From: Agreia sp. Leaf210
Lineage (GTDB): Bacteria; Actinomycetota; Actinomycetes; Actinomycetales; Microbacteriaceae
DNA: 64,000 bases
NCBI RefSeq assembly: GCF_001421485.1
Contig: NZ_LMKK01000002.1
Coordinates: forward strand, 715,561-779,560
Direction: 5' to 3'
The position numbers and the translations under genes are program-made. Below, piece by piece: positions 49,536 through 57,648 of the stretch (positions are counted from its first letter, which is position 1; every line of letters starts with the position of its first letter). Below the pieces are notes generated by a model. That model was not told the DNA's origin, did no database searches, and was given only the letters and a program-made list of their open reading frames with translations.

Positions 49536-50555
49536 TCAGGGGTGGGGAGTCGGTGCGCTCGGTGTCGATTCGCGCACCGTCAACGATGGTTTGATCACGA
49601 CCTGCTCGACCGGCGCATCCGGGTTCTCGAGACGCCGGATGAGCAGCTTCGCTGCGGCTCGCGCACGCTTGACGGAGCCGAGATCGACACTGGTGATCGA
49701 GGGGTTGGCGAGTTCGGCGATATCGGTGTCGTCCATGCCGACCACCGCCACCTCGTCGGGCACGCGGATGCCGCGCGAGCTGAGCTCCTTCATCGCCGCG
49801 ACCGCGAGCAGGTCGTTCGCGCACACCACAGCGTCGGGGGTGGACTGCGCGAACAGTTCGCGGGCCGCGTCGAGGCCGGCACGATAGGTGAAGTCGTCTG
49901 CGCTCGCCTGCATGTCGGCGACCAGCGGAAGGTCGTGCTTGCCCATGGCGCGCACATAACCGGCGAGACGCGCGGCGCCGGGCACCGTGTCGACCGGTCC
50001 GTTGATGAACGCGATGCGCTCGCGCCCCGCCTTCACGAGGTGCTTCACGGCCAGTCCGATGCCCTTGGCCGAGTCGGCGCGCACGTTGTCGAACTCGACG
50101 CCGGCGGGCAGCGATCCGATGATCACGACGGGCACGCGCGTCTCTTGCAGCGCCGCGACGAGCTCGTCGGTCACCCGGAGGGGGCTCATGATGAGACCGT
50201 CGGCGAAGCCTCTGTTGAGGCCCGCGAGAAAGTCGATCTGGGCGGCGGGGTCGCTACCGGTCGACGAGAGAACCAGCCGGTAGCCGGCTTCTGTGACGAC
50301 ACGAGAGACCTCGTGCATCATCGCGACGTAGACGGGGTTTCCCACGTCGGCCACGGCGAGGGCGATCTGCATGGTCTTGCCGACCTTCAGAGAACGGGCG
50401 GTGGCCGACGGCACATAGCCGAGCGCGGAGGCCGCCTCACGCACCCGCTCGGTCACGCCATCCGATGCCGGCAGACCGTTGAGCACCCGCGAGACGGAGG
50501 CGATCGACACCCCGGCGCGCTCGGCGACGAGCACGAGTGTGGACTTCTTCGTCAC
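49536..50555 (-). CDS. LacI family repressor of the ribosyl-type operon
   Basis: A 339-aa regulator. The N-terminal headpiece is TLVLVAERAGVSIASVSRVL with the hinge helix SATARSLKVGKT, followed by a periplasmic-binding-like sensor domain. The GTG at 50555 has AGAGGA four to eight bases upstream. Its own promoter (50622-50650) and operator-like site (50593-50618) lie just ahead, so it is autoregulated and probably sensitive to the imported sugar or its product. Confidence 0.92.
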   Translation of the reverse strand: MTKKSTLVLVAERAGVSIASVSRVLNGLPASDGVTERVREAASALGYVPSATARSLKVGKTMQIALAVADVGNPVYVAMMHEVSRVVTEAGYRLVLSSTGSDPAAQIDFLAGLNRGFADGLIMSPLRVTDELVAALQETRVPVVIIGSLPAGVEFDNVRADSAKGIGLAVKHLVKAGRERIAFINGPVDTVPGAARLAGYVRAMGKHDLPLVADMQASADDFTYRAGLDAARELFAQSTPDAVVCANDLLAVAAMKELSSRGIRVPDEVAVVGMDDTDIAELANPSITSVDLGSVKRARAAAKLLIRRLENPDAPVEQVVIKPSLTVRESTPSAPTPHP

Positions 50556-50592
50556 GAGGTTCCTCTGCGTCGTCGGGAGATTCGGTTGCGCG

Positions 50593-50618
50593 TGTAATCG
50601 TTTACAAGAACGTTTACA
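50593..50618 (-). promoter_or_regulatory. LacI-type operator plus half-site
   Basis: TGTAATCGTTTACA (50593-50606) is a near-palindrome of the form TGTAANCGNTTACA with a central CG, the pattern of LacI-family sites. A second CGTTTACA lies at 50611-50618. Both are just downstream of the promoter boxes, where a repressor would block transcription. Confidence 0.75.
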
Positions 50619-50621
50619 GGA

Positions 50622-50650
50622 ACAGTAGCCCGGCCCACGTCGAGACGCAA
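50622..50650 (-). promoter_or_regulatory. Promoter of the LacI-led operon
   Basis: On the minus strand TTGCGT (50645-50650) and TACTGT (50622-50627) are 17 bases apart. The same boxes and spacing precede the other sugar operon at 16545. Confidence 0.6.
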
Positions 50651-50753
50651 CCCCAGGCGAACGGTTCGTGAACAGACACCGCTGTCCCCGCTGAGGTGAG
50701 CATCCCTCGTTACGCTCGGAGCCGCCAGAGCTCGTCACACATCGGAGAAACAC

Positions 50754-51863
50754 ATGCACCCCGCCCTCAAGAAGATCGCCGTCGCAGCCGTCGTCGCGAC
50801 CGCATTCGGCGCCGTCGCGCCCGTCGTCGCCGGCTCGGCCAGCGCGGCCGACGCCACCGGAACCGTGACCGTGACCCAGTTCGACGACCGCTACCCGGAC
50901 GGCCTCTTCGACACGACCCTCGTCGCCCCCGACGGCCGCACAGACGAGAAGCGCACCTCTTCGTACGTCTACCTGCACGACGTCAATGGAAAGTGGTGGG
51001 CCACCAACACGAACGCCAGCGGCGACTACGTCTTTCCGAACATTCCCGTCGGCGCTGCACAGGTGTACGTGGGCGGCCCGAACAGCGGCGTGAGCGCAGC
51101 GTTCTTCGACGCGACGGGCGCCACCGGGGTCGCCGACCTCGAGCGACTGCCCGACGAGAGCATCTCGTTCTCCAACGGCACATTCATCTTCCAAGACGGC
51201 ACGACGATCGACACGCTCAGCGGCCCGAGCAGCGTGCAGGCCGAGGCATCTCTCACCGTGACCGCCGCCAGCCAGTCGAAGCTCATCGGCATGTCGGCCT
51301 TCAAGGCCGGGGTGCAGACCGTTCTGGCCGACGATCCCGAGACGCTCGTGACCGGCTACGGCGTGCCGACGGTCTATTCGAACTCCGACTCGTTCACGAC
51401 GGTCGAGTGGCAGACCGGAAACTTCTATGTCGCCGGCACCGACGGCGAGGCGTACTTCTTCCCGTCGCGCTTCGGCATCAAGGTCGAGCCCGTCGAGGGC
51501 TACGTCGTGACGAACGTGGAGGCCCGCTCGTCGATCGACCAGACGCGCACCCTTCCCGTGACCGAGACCGATGGCTTCTACGGCGTCGACCTCGTCGGCG
51601 CGGCGAGCTATTTCGACCGTATCAACTTCGTCGTGACCCTCGACGTCGCTCCGCCCGCACCGGTCGATCCGCCCACCACCACGCCGGGCACCACAACGCC
51701 TCCCGTTGTCGGTGGCACCGACGTCACGCCTGGCGCCACTCCGGCGGCGGGCGGCAAGGCGCTCGCCGCGACGGGCGTGGATGTCACGGCATCCGTCGTC
51801 GCCGCCGGCGCCCTGCTCACGGTCGGCGGCTTCGCACTGCTCCGCCGCCGCCGCACCGCCTAG
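50754..51863 (+). CDS. Secreted cell-wall-anchored protein with LAATG sortase signal
   Basis: A 369-aa exported protein: signal peptide ending GSASA, then a beta-sandwich region with repeated strand patterns (VTVTQFDDRYPDG, GDYVFPNIPVGAAQVYV, later GFYGVDLVG) similar to SdrD/Cna-B-type wall domains. A Pro/Thr linker, LAATG, a hydrophobic helix and RRRR follow. The sorting motif differs from LPxTG but is common in this kind of actinobacterium (recollection). No sortase gene is nearby. GGAGA precedes the ATG. Function is probably structural or adhesive. Confidence 0.78.
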   Translation: MHPALKKIAVAAVVATAFGAVAPVVAGSASAADATGTVTVTQFDDRYPDGLFDTTLVAPDGRTDEKRTSSYVYLHDVNGKWWATNTNASGDYVFPNIPVGAAQVYVGGPNSGVSAAFFDATGATGVADLERLPDESISFSNGTFIFQDGTTIDTLSGPSSVQAEASLTVTAASQSKLIGMSAFKAGVQTVLADDPETLVTGYGVPTVYSNSDSFTTVEWQTGNFYVAGTDGEAYFFPSRFGIKVEPVEGYVVTNVEARSSIDQTRTLPVTETDGFYGVDLVGAASYFDRINFVVTLDVAPPAPVDPPTTTPGTTTPPVVGGTDVTPGATPAAGGKALAATGVDVTASVVAAGALLTVGGFALLRRRRTA

Positions 51864-51880
51864 AGCTCAGGCACCTCGCG

Positions 51881-51944
51881 CACTGAGGTGCGGAAAATGG
51901 CCGCTTCCATGCAGATGGAGGCGGCCATTTTTCGCACCTCAGTG
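51881..51944. terminator. Long bidirectional terminator hairpin
   Basis: Arms 51881-51904 and 51921-51944 pair over 24 bases with a single mismatch, and the loop forms a further TCCAT/ATGGA stem. A run of A on one arm and T on the other gives a classical rho-independent terminator after the wall-protein gene. Confidence 0.9.
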
Positions 51945-52087
51945 GCGCTACGCCGGCACCCCGGGGGCTACTGCTCGCCCGTTTTCAGGAATAACGTCGT
52001 AGGCGAGCGGTTGTCGTACACGCCACCTCGTTTCTTCCTGCGTTGTGGCGACGGCACCGTCGGTATCACGACAGAAAGAGGCACATC

Positions 52088-53113
52088 ATGCGCGCGATCA
52101 CCTACGACCGCACCGGAGATTCGAGCGTTCTCGCTCTCACCGAACGCGAGAAGGTCGAGCCGCAGAGCGGCGAGATCCGCGTGCGCGTCGTCGTCTCGGG
52201 CGTGAACCCGACCGACTGGAAGTCCCGCGCCGGCGCCGGTGCCGGCAGCGGCGACTTCGACGAGCCGAAGGTTCCGAACCAGGATGGCGCGGGCGTCGTC
52301 GATGCGGTCGGCGAGGGCGTGACGCAGTTCTCGGTCGGCGACCGGGTCTGGCTCTGGGACGTGGCCTTCGGCACGAACATCGGCACGGCCCAGGACTTCG
52401 TGACCCTGCCCGCCTCCCATGCCGTCGAACTGCCCGAGAACGCGACCTTCGACGACGGCGCGAGCCTCGGCATCCCGGCTCTGACCGCGGCTCTGGCGCT
52501 TGCTGCCAACGAGAACCTGCCGCGACGGTTGTCGCCGGGCTCGCTCGAGGGCCGCGTCATCCTCGTGTCGGGAGGAGCGGGCGCGGTGGGTCACGCTGCC
52601 ATCCAGCTCGCAACCTGGGCCGGCGCGCTCGTCATCACCACGGTCTCCTCCGACGAGAAGGCCGAGCTCGCCCGCCGCGCCGGAGCCGAGCACATCATCG
52701 ACTACACGACCGACGACGTGGCCGCGGCCGTCAAAAAGCTCGCGCCGAAGGGCGTCGACACGATCGTCGAGGTCAATCTGCAGGCCAATGCCGAGCTCGA
52801 CGAGAAGATCATCTCGCGCGGCGGCACCATCGTGAGTTACGCCTCCGACGCAGACGATCGTGTGTCGCTGCCGATCGGACCGGCGATGGGTCGCAACGTA
52901 CGGCTGCGTTTTCTGCTCACCTACACGGTGAGCGACGCCGAGAAACAGGATGCGCTGGGCTCGGTCTCCGAGGCGCTAGCCGCGGGCGTCTTGGGCGCCG
53001 GCGAGAAGGCCGGGCTGCCGATCACACGGTTCTCGCTCGAGGAGACCGCGGCGGCGCATGACGCGGTGGAGTCGGGCGTCGTCGGCAAGGTGCTCATCGA
53101 CGTCGCGGAGTAG
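52088..53113 (+). CDS. NADPH:quinone reductase-like zinc-free MDR protein
   Basis: A 341-aa medium-chain reductase of the quinone oxidoreductase/zeta-crystallin group: GVNPTDWKSRAG, PNQDGAGVV and the NADPH motif SGGAGAVGHAA. No zinc-binding cysteine pattern is present. AAAGAGG precedes the ATG at 52088. It stands alone after a strong terminator. Its likely role is reduction of quinones or reactive carbonyls. Confidence 0.88.
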   Translation: MRAITYDRTGDSSVLALTEREKVEPQSGEIRVRVVVSGVNPTDWKSRAGAGAGSGDFDEPKVPNQDGAGVVDAVGEGVTQFSVGDRVWLWDVAFGTNIGTAQDFVTLPASHAVELPENATFDDGASLGIPALTAALALAANENLPRRLSPGSLEGRVILVSGGAGAVGHAAIQLATWAGALVITTVSSDEKAELARRAGAEHIIDYTTDDVAAAVKKLAPKGVDTIVEVNLQANAELDEKIISRGGTIVSYASDADDRVSLPIGPAMGRNVRLRFLLTYTVSDAEKQDALGSVSEALAAGVLGAGEKAGLPITRFSLEETAAAHDAVESGVVGKVLIDVAE

Positions 53114-53120
53114 CCCTCCG

Positions 53121-53142
53121 CGCCCTGAGCCTGTCGATAGGG
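53121..53142. repeat. Half-copy of the dispersed CTGAGCCTGTCGA repeat
   Basis: CCCTGAGCCTGTCGATAGG matches one arm of the inverted repeat at 10893-10942 with few changes, but the second arm is missing. It lies 8 bases after the reductase stop and may be a decayed terminator. Confidence 0.6.
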
Positions 53143-53167
53143 AGCACGGATCCCATACATTGATCTC

Positions 53168-53662
53168 ATGCCGACCTTCTCGACGACCGTCTCCGAGTCA
53201 GACCTCTCACACCTGCGCCGCGCCATCTTCGTGTCGATCGAGGCGAAGCAGCATGGCAACCACCCCTTCGGCGCCGTGCTCACCGACGAGGCCGGCGCGC
53301 AGGTGCTCGAGGCCGAGAACACCGTGGTCACGCACTCCGACGTCACGGGCCACGCCGAGACCAACCTCGTGCGCCTCGCGACGAAGCGGTATTCGCTCGC
53401 CGAGTTGCGCGGCTTCACCCTCTACACGAGCTGCGAGCCCTGCGCCATGTGCTCCGGCGCGATCTACTGGGCGGGCATCGGGCGCATGGTCTACGCCCTT
53501 CCCGAGCAGGATCTCATCCCCCTCACCGGCGACGACCCACAGAACCCGACCCTCGATCTGCCGAGCAGAGAGGTACTGTCCCGCGGCCAGCGCACCGTCG
53601 TGGTCGCCGGGCCTGCACTCGAAGAGCAGGCCGCCGAGCCCCACCGCGGCTTCTGGAGCTGA
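53168..53662 (+). CDS. Nucleoside/nucleobase deaminase (CMP/dCMP deaminase fold)
   Basis: A 164-aa zinc deaminase. His and catalytic Glu are in GHAETNLVRLA, and the two zinc cysteines are in TSCEPCAMCSGAI. The length and the absence of a tRNA-binding C-terminal helix pattern suggest a guanine or nucleoside deaminase rather than TadA, but TadA cannot be excluded. It is convergent with the DUF805 gene. ATG at 53168. Confidence 0.85.
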   Translation: MPTFSTTVSESDLSHLRRAIFVSIEAKQHGNHPFGAVLTDEAGAQVLEAENTVVTHSDVTGHAETNLVRLATKRYSLAELRGFTLYTSCEPCAMCSGAIYWAGIGRMVYALPEQDLIPLTGDDPQNPTLDLPSREVLSRGQRTVVVAGPALEEQAAEPHRGFWS

Positions 53663-53686
53663 CCCGCGTCTACCGCGGCCGCTCCG

Positions 53687-54127
53687 TCAGACGATCGGCG
53701 CGTCCCGAACCGGCGCATCCTGCGCGGGTGCCGACGGCTTCGAGGGGTCGCACATCCGAATGGCCATCAGGATCAGACCGACGACAGGCAGAAGCAGCCA
53801 GAAGAGCTGGGCCCACGAGTTGCCGCCGTCGCGCAGTCGGCGCACCGCAACGGCCAGCACGGGAACGAGGGTTCCGAGCGCCCACAGCGCAGAGAAGGGC
53901 CCATCGGCGGCGCCGTAGGGAACCAACGGCACCGCGTCGAACACCGCGAGTGAGTGCGGAAGCATCGTGTCGAAGAACCGGGTCGCGGCATTCACGAGAA
54001 CGACGAAGAGAATGAACCACCAGAACTCTGCGACCCCTGCACGACCGTTGAAGTCGGCGTACTTGCGAAAGCCGGTGCCGATAGCGGTTCCGAAAGACAT
54101 GCGGGGCGATGTTGTCGTGAAGCTCAT
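53687..54127 (-). CDS. DUF805 family membrane protein
   Basis: A 146-aa protein with a short N-terminus, FNGRAGVAEFWWFILF, two more hydrophobic segments and VRRLRDGGNSWAQLFWLLLP, the hallmarks of DUF805. The function of the family is unknown. I start at the ATG at 54127; the open frame runs to 54352 but those residues are arginine-rich shadow sequence. Confidence 0.82.
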   Translation of the reverse strand: MSFTTTSPRMSFGTAIGTGFRKYADFNGRAGVAEFWWFILFVVLVNAATRFFDTMLPHSLAVFDAVPLVPYGAADGPFSALWALGTLVPVLAVAVRRLRDGGNSWAQLFWLLLPVVGLILMAIRMCDPSKPSAPAQDAPVRDAPIV

Positions 54128-54137
54128 GTCTGGCACC

Positions 54138-55172
54138 CTACCGAACGCCTGTCGCGGCCGGCAGGTCGTCGGGCTCCGCCGATCCGCGAGGCAATCCGAC
54201 GTAACCGACGATGGCCGAGCTGTCTGCACTGTCCCCCACGGGCGACACGACCTGAAACGACGGTCGGCCCGATCCCTGCGTCCAGTACCGCTGATCGACG
54301 AGTCCTGCGAGACGATCCGCGAGCTTCTCGGCGTCGGCGCTCGTCTCGACATCCACGGTCACCGACGACCGCTCCGCGGCGGCATGGCCCGTCGGCAGGA
54401 GAGCCTCTCCCGAGGAGAACGAGATCGAGCGCACCGTGCGCTCTGCGGCGAGCCGGGTGATTTCCTCGATCATCGAAGGCGAGGGCGTCCGGGCCCCGAG
54501 TTCGAGGTGCACCCCGTCTGAGCCATCGCCCGACCACGACTCACCCGAGTCGATCGGAGCGATGAGAGACGGGTTCTGCAACGCGCCGACGCCGAACCCG
54601 GGGACCGCGCGGATCGCCGTCGCCACCTCGGGCCACTCGTCGAGCCCGACCGCCTCCAACCTCGGAGGCTTGTCATCTCGCCCGACAGTCACCCGGCTCA
54701 CACCGTCGACGGCCGACAACTCTCGCGCGGCCGTCACCCGTTCGGCCGCGACCCCGGCGTGCAGGTCCTCGTCGAAGAGGATCTCGGCATCCACGTCACC
54801 CGCCAGCTGCGGCGCGACGATCACCGCGGTGATGTGCGCATCCGTCCGAGCCTGCACGAGCGCGTCGACGACCTCGTCGGCCGCACGCTCGAGGTCGCGC
54901 CCACCCGTGGCGGCGTTGACCGTGAGGATCACCACCCAGGCGTCGGGTTCGGAGATCGACCCCTCGCCTCGGTAGTCGCGCAGAGTCACCTCGGTCGAGA
55001 CCGATGCGACGCCGGGCACTCCCGAGAGCGACTCCTCGGCGGTGGCAGCTGCCGCCGACACGGACTCGGGTGCCTTGGGCAGCAGAACAGAGCATCCGGC
55101 GAGGCCCGACGCGAGCACCGTCGATCCGAGAAGAACAGCGGCGAACACTCTTGCCCTGCGTCGCCACGTCAT
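54138..55172 (-). CDS. Exported lipoprotein of unknown function
   Basis: A 344-aa lipoprotein with signal peptide and lipobox LAGC (Cys near residue 27). The mature part alternates charged strands and helices with no domain I recognise: DAWVVILTVNAATGG, ELSAVDGVSRVTVGRDDKPP, GDSADSSAIVGYVG. The repeated pattern suggests two or more alpha/beta modules. The ATG at 55172 is the only start consistent with a signal peptide; the frame continues upstream as a shadow of the photolyase. It lies 38 bases downstream of the photolyase gene and could be co-transcribed. Confidence 0.75.
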   Translation of the reverse strand: MTWRRRARVFAAVLLGSTVLASGLAGCSVLLPKAPESVSAAAATAEESLSGVPGVASVSTEVTLRDYRGEGSISEPDAWVVILTVNAATGGRDLERAADEVVDALVQARTDAHITAVIVAPQLAGDVDAEILFDEDLHAGVAAERVTAARELSAVDGVSRVTVGRDDKPPRLEAVGLDEWPEVATAIRAVPGFGVGALQNPSLIAPIDSGESWSGDGSDGVHLELGARTPSPSMIEEITRLAAERTVRSISFSSGEALLPTGHAAAERSSVTVDVETSADAEKLADRLAGLVDQRYWTQGSGRPSFQVVSPVGDSADSSAIVGYVGLPRGSAEPDDLPAATGVR

Positions 55173-55210
55173 GATTCGACCGTATCGAAGAACCGGCGGC
55201 ACCTGCACCG

Positions 55211-56695
55211 TCACCACGAGTCGCGGTGCAGCTCCTGATCGACGACCGCCTCGCGATCGGCCAGCCGTCGCAGCCCGCTGAGCGGCTGCGCCATGCGGTG
55301 GTTGTGCCGGATGCGCGGCTCGACCCGGTCGAGAAACGCCCAGTACCCGGCGGTGAACGGACACGCGTTCTCGCCGAGGCGCACCTTGGGATTGAACTCG
55401 CACCCGCCGCAATAGTCCGACATGCGGTCGATGTACGCCCCACCCGAGACGTAGGGCTTCGTCGCCACGATGCCTCCGTCGGCGTGCTGCGACATGCCGA
55501 TCACGTTCGCGGGCATCACCCACGGCGTGCCGTCGACGAACATGTCGACGAACCAGTCGTTCAGCTCTACCGGGTCGTAGCCGTGCTGCAACGCCCAGTT
55601 TCCGAGCACCATCAGGCGCTGGATGTGATGGGCCCAGCCGTGCCTGCGCATCCCGTCGATCGTCTCCCGCAGACAGTTCGACCGGATGGCCGCCGCGTCG
55701 AGAAGCCGGAATTGCTCGGGAAGCGGCCGGCGCGCATCCAGGGCGTTGTTGCCGGTGCGGTACCCCTCGCCGAGATACCAGTAGAGGTGCCAGACATAGT
55801 CGCGCCATCCCATGATCTGGCGCACGAAGCCCTCGACGCTCGAGAGCGGAGCGCGGCCGGCGGCGTGCTCGGCCTCGACGGTCTCGATGGCGTGCATCGG
55901 GTCGAGCAGGCCGAGGTTCATCGGGGCGCTGAGCAGGGAGTGCGACATCGTCCAATCGCCCGAGAGCATGGCGTCTTCGAAGGGGCCGAAGTCGTTCAGG
56001 CGCACCTCGACGAAGTCGGCGAGCGCCTGCTCCGCCTCGGCGGCGGTTGCGGCGAAGCGACGCGGGCCGTCGTCGCCGACGAGCTGCACGGCACCCTCGC
56101 TCTGCCAGCGGTCGAGGTCGGCACGCACCTCGTCGTCGATCTCGTCTTCGACGGGCCACCACGGATCGGGAAGCCCGAGACCGGCGGCGTTCTTCGGCGG
56201 CGGATTTCGGTTGTCGTGATCGAAGTTGAACTTGCCGCCCTCGGGCTGATCGCCGCGCATCAGCACGCCCGTTCGCTCGCGCACGCCGCGATAGAAGTCC
56301 TCGAGCAACAGGCGTTTGCCCTGACGCGAGTCGGCCCAGACGGCGAAGTCGGCCTCGCTCGTGACGAAGCCGCGGCTCGGCAGAACATGGATGCCTCGCT
56401 CGCGCACGAAGCGTCGCGCGGCCCACGAGGTGGGATCGATCACCTCGAGGTCGTCGCCGCTGCTTCTACTGTCGAGCACGTCGGAGTAGCGCTCGACCCG
56501 GTGGTACTCGACGCGATCGCCGAGGTCGGCGGCACGGTGCCGCATGGCTGAGAGCAACAGATGCGCCTTCGCCCGGTGCATGGGTCGCCGCCCGAACACG
56601 GAGCGGGCCTCGATGATCATCATCGGGCCGCCATCGTCGAAGAGGGGGCCGAGCTGTCCGGCGAAGATCCAGCGGGTGCGGGCAGAGGAGGTCAC
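55211..56695 (-). CDS. Iron-sulfur bacterial cryptochrome/photolyase (FeS-BCP, PhrB-like)
   Basis: A 494-aa FAD-binding photolyase-related protein of the PhrB/CryB class. Four cysteines are placed at 341, 429, 432 and 445, the 88-3-13 spacing I recall for the [4Fe-4S] cluster of Agrobacterium PhrB. Other family segments are WIFAGQLGPLF, LMRGDQPEGGKFNFDHDNR, QIMGWRDYVWHLYW and YDPVELNDWFVDMFVDGTPW. The class repairs (6-4) photoproducts in DNA and uses a lumazine antenna (family knowledge). The ATG lies at 56695. Confidence 0.92.
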   Translation of the reverse strand: MTSSARTRWIFAGQLGPLFDDGGPMMIIEARSVFGRRPMHRAKAHLLLSAMRHRAADLGDRVEYHRVERYSDVLDSRSSGDDLEVIDPTSWAARRFVRERGIHVLPSRGFVTSEADFAVWADSRQGKRLLLEDFYRGVRERTGVLMRGDQPEGGKFNFDHDNRNPPPKNAAGLGLPDPWWPVEDEIDDEVRADLDRWQSEGAVQLVGDDGPRRFAATAAEAEQALADFVEVRLNDFGPFEDAMLSGDWTMSHSLLSAPMNLGLLDPMHAIETVEAEHAAGRAPLSSVEGFVRQIMGWRDYVWHLYWYLGEGYRTGNNALDARRPLPEQFRLLDAAAIRSNCLRETIDGMRRHGWAHHIQRLMVLGNWALQHGYDPVELNDWFVDMFVDGTPWVMPANVIGMSQHADGGIVATKPYVSGGAYIDRMSDYCGGCEFNPKVRLGENACPFTAGYWAFLDRVEPRIRHNHRMAQPLSGLRRLADREAVVDQELHRDSW

Positions 56696-56757
56696 CGGCT
56701 CAGACTAGGCCGAGCGCACCGCGCGGCCGCCGCCGTTGACAAGGTGGCGCCGGCGCT

Positions 56758-57648
56758 TCACAGCCGGTAGGCACGCGTCGCCGTCGCCACGAACAGCTCG
56801 TGTCTCTCTTCGTCGGACAGGTCCGTCGTGAGCTCGTCGAAAGCATCGAACAGTTCGCCGAAGCTCGAGTAGAGGCTGTCGACAGGAAAGTTGCTGCCGA
56901 ACATCGTGCGCGACGGCCCGAAGATCTCTATGGTCTCGAGCACGAAGGGCGTGATCGACTCCCTGGTCCAGTCGTGATCGTTCGTTCCCAGCGCCGACAC
57001 CTTGGTCACCACGTTCTCGCGGGCCGCAAGCGATCTCATTCCCGTCGCCCACTCCGCGCGCGACGACCGATCGCGCCCGATGGGCATGCCCGCGTGGTCG
57101 AGCACGATGCTCACCTCGGGGTGCTCGGCGGCCAGCTCGGCGGCCTCCAGCAGCTGCGACGGAAACACCTGCAGATCGAACGACAGCCCGAGGCCGGACA
57201 GCGAGGCGAAGTTCGTTCGCCACACGGGGTCGGTCATGATGTCGGCGCGATCGCGGTGCGTGTAGACCGGGTCGGGGTGCCAGTTGAGGATGTCGCGGAT
57301 GCCGCGCACGATGCCGACCTCTGCGTGCGCGCGCAACTGCGCCGCGGCATCCGGGTCGAGCAGCGAGACCTTCGCGACGTGAGCGCTCGGCAGGCCCCGC
57401 TCGGCGGCCACGGCGGCGATCCAGCGGGTCTCGTCTTCAGGCGAGAGGGCGCCGTTCTCGATGTGCACCGAGCCGATGAGCTCGAAGCCGCGCGTGTCGG
57501 CGAGGTAGTCGTCGAGCGAGTACGAGCGGCGCAGCGGGCGGTCGTCGCCGTGATAGCGAAAAGGTTCTGCTGGCCCCTCGAGCCAGGGATACGACCGACT
57601 CAGGTCGGTGAGGTGGTGGTGCGCGTCGACGATCTGCAGCTCAGCCAT
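56758..57648 (-). CDS. COG3618-type amidohydrolase/lactonase
   Basis: A 296-aa TIM-barrel metal hydrolase. The start IVDAHHHLTDLSRSYPWLEG and the later IVLDHAGMP and MFGSNFPVD match the COG3618 group, which includes sugar lactonases such as those of the L-fucose and L-rhamnose pathways. The metal ligands are the HxH near residue 10 and the later His and Asp. The ATG at 57648 overlaps the next gene by 8 bases. In a sugar cluster it probably opens a lactone. Confidence 0.85.
   Translation of the reverse strand: MAELQIVDAHHHLTDLSRSYPWLEGPAEPFRYHGDDRPLRRSYSLDDYLADTRGFELIGSVHIENGALSPEDETRWIAAVAAERGLPSAHVAKVSLLDPDAAAQLRAHAEVGIVRGIRDILNWHPDPVYTHRDRADIMTDPVWRTNFASLSGLGLSFDLQVFPSQLLEAAELAAEHPEVSIVLDHAGMPIGRDRSSRAEWATGMRSLAARENVVTKVSALGTNDHDWTRESITPFVLETIEIFGPSRTMFGSNFPVDSLYSSFGELFDAFDELTTDLSDEERHELFVATATRAYRL

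Noticed and set aside
54138-56426. Lipoprotein extended into the photolyase region
   Set aside because: Only the ATG at 55172 gives a signal peptide; the rest is out-of-frame photolyase sequence.
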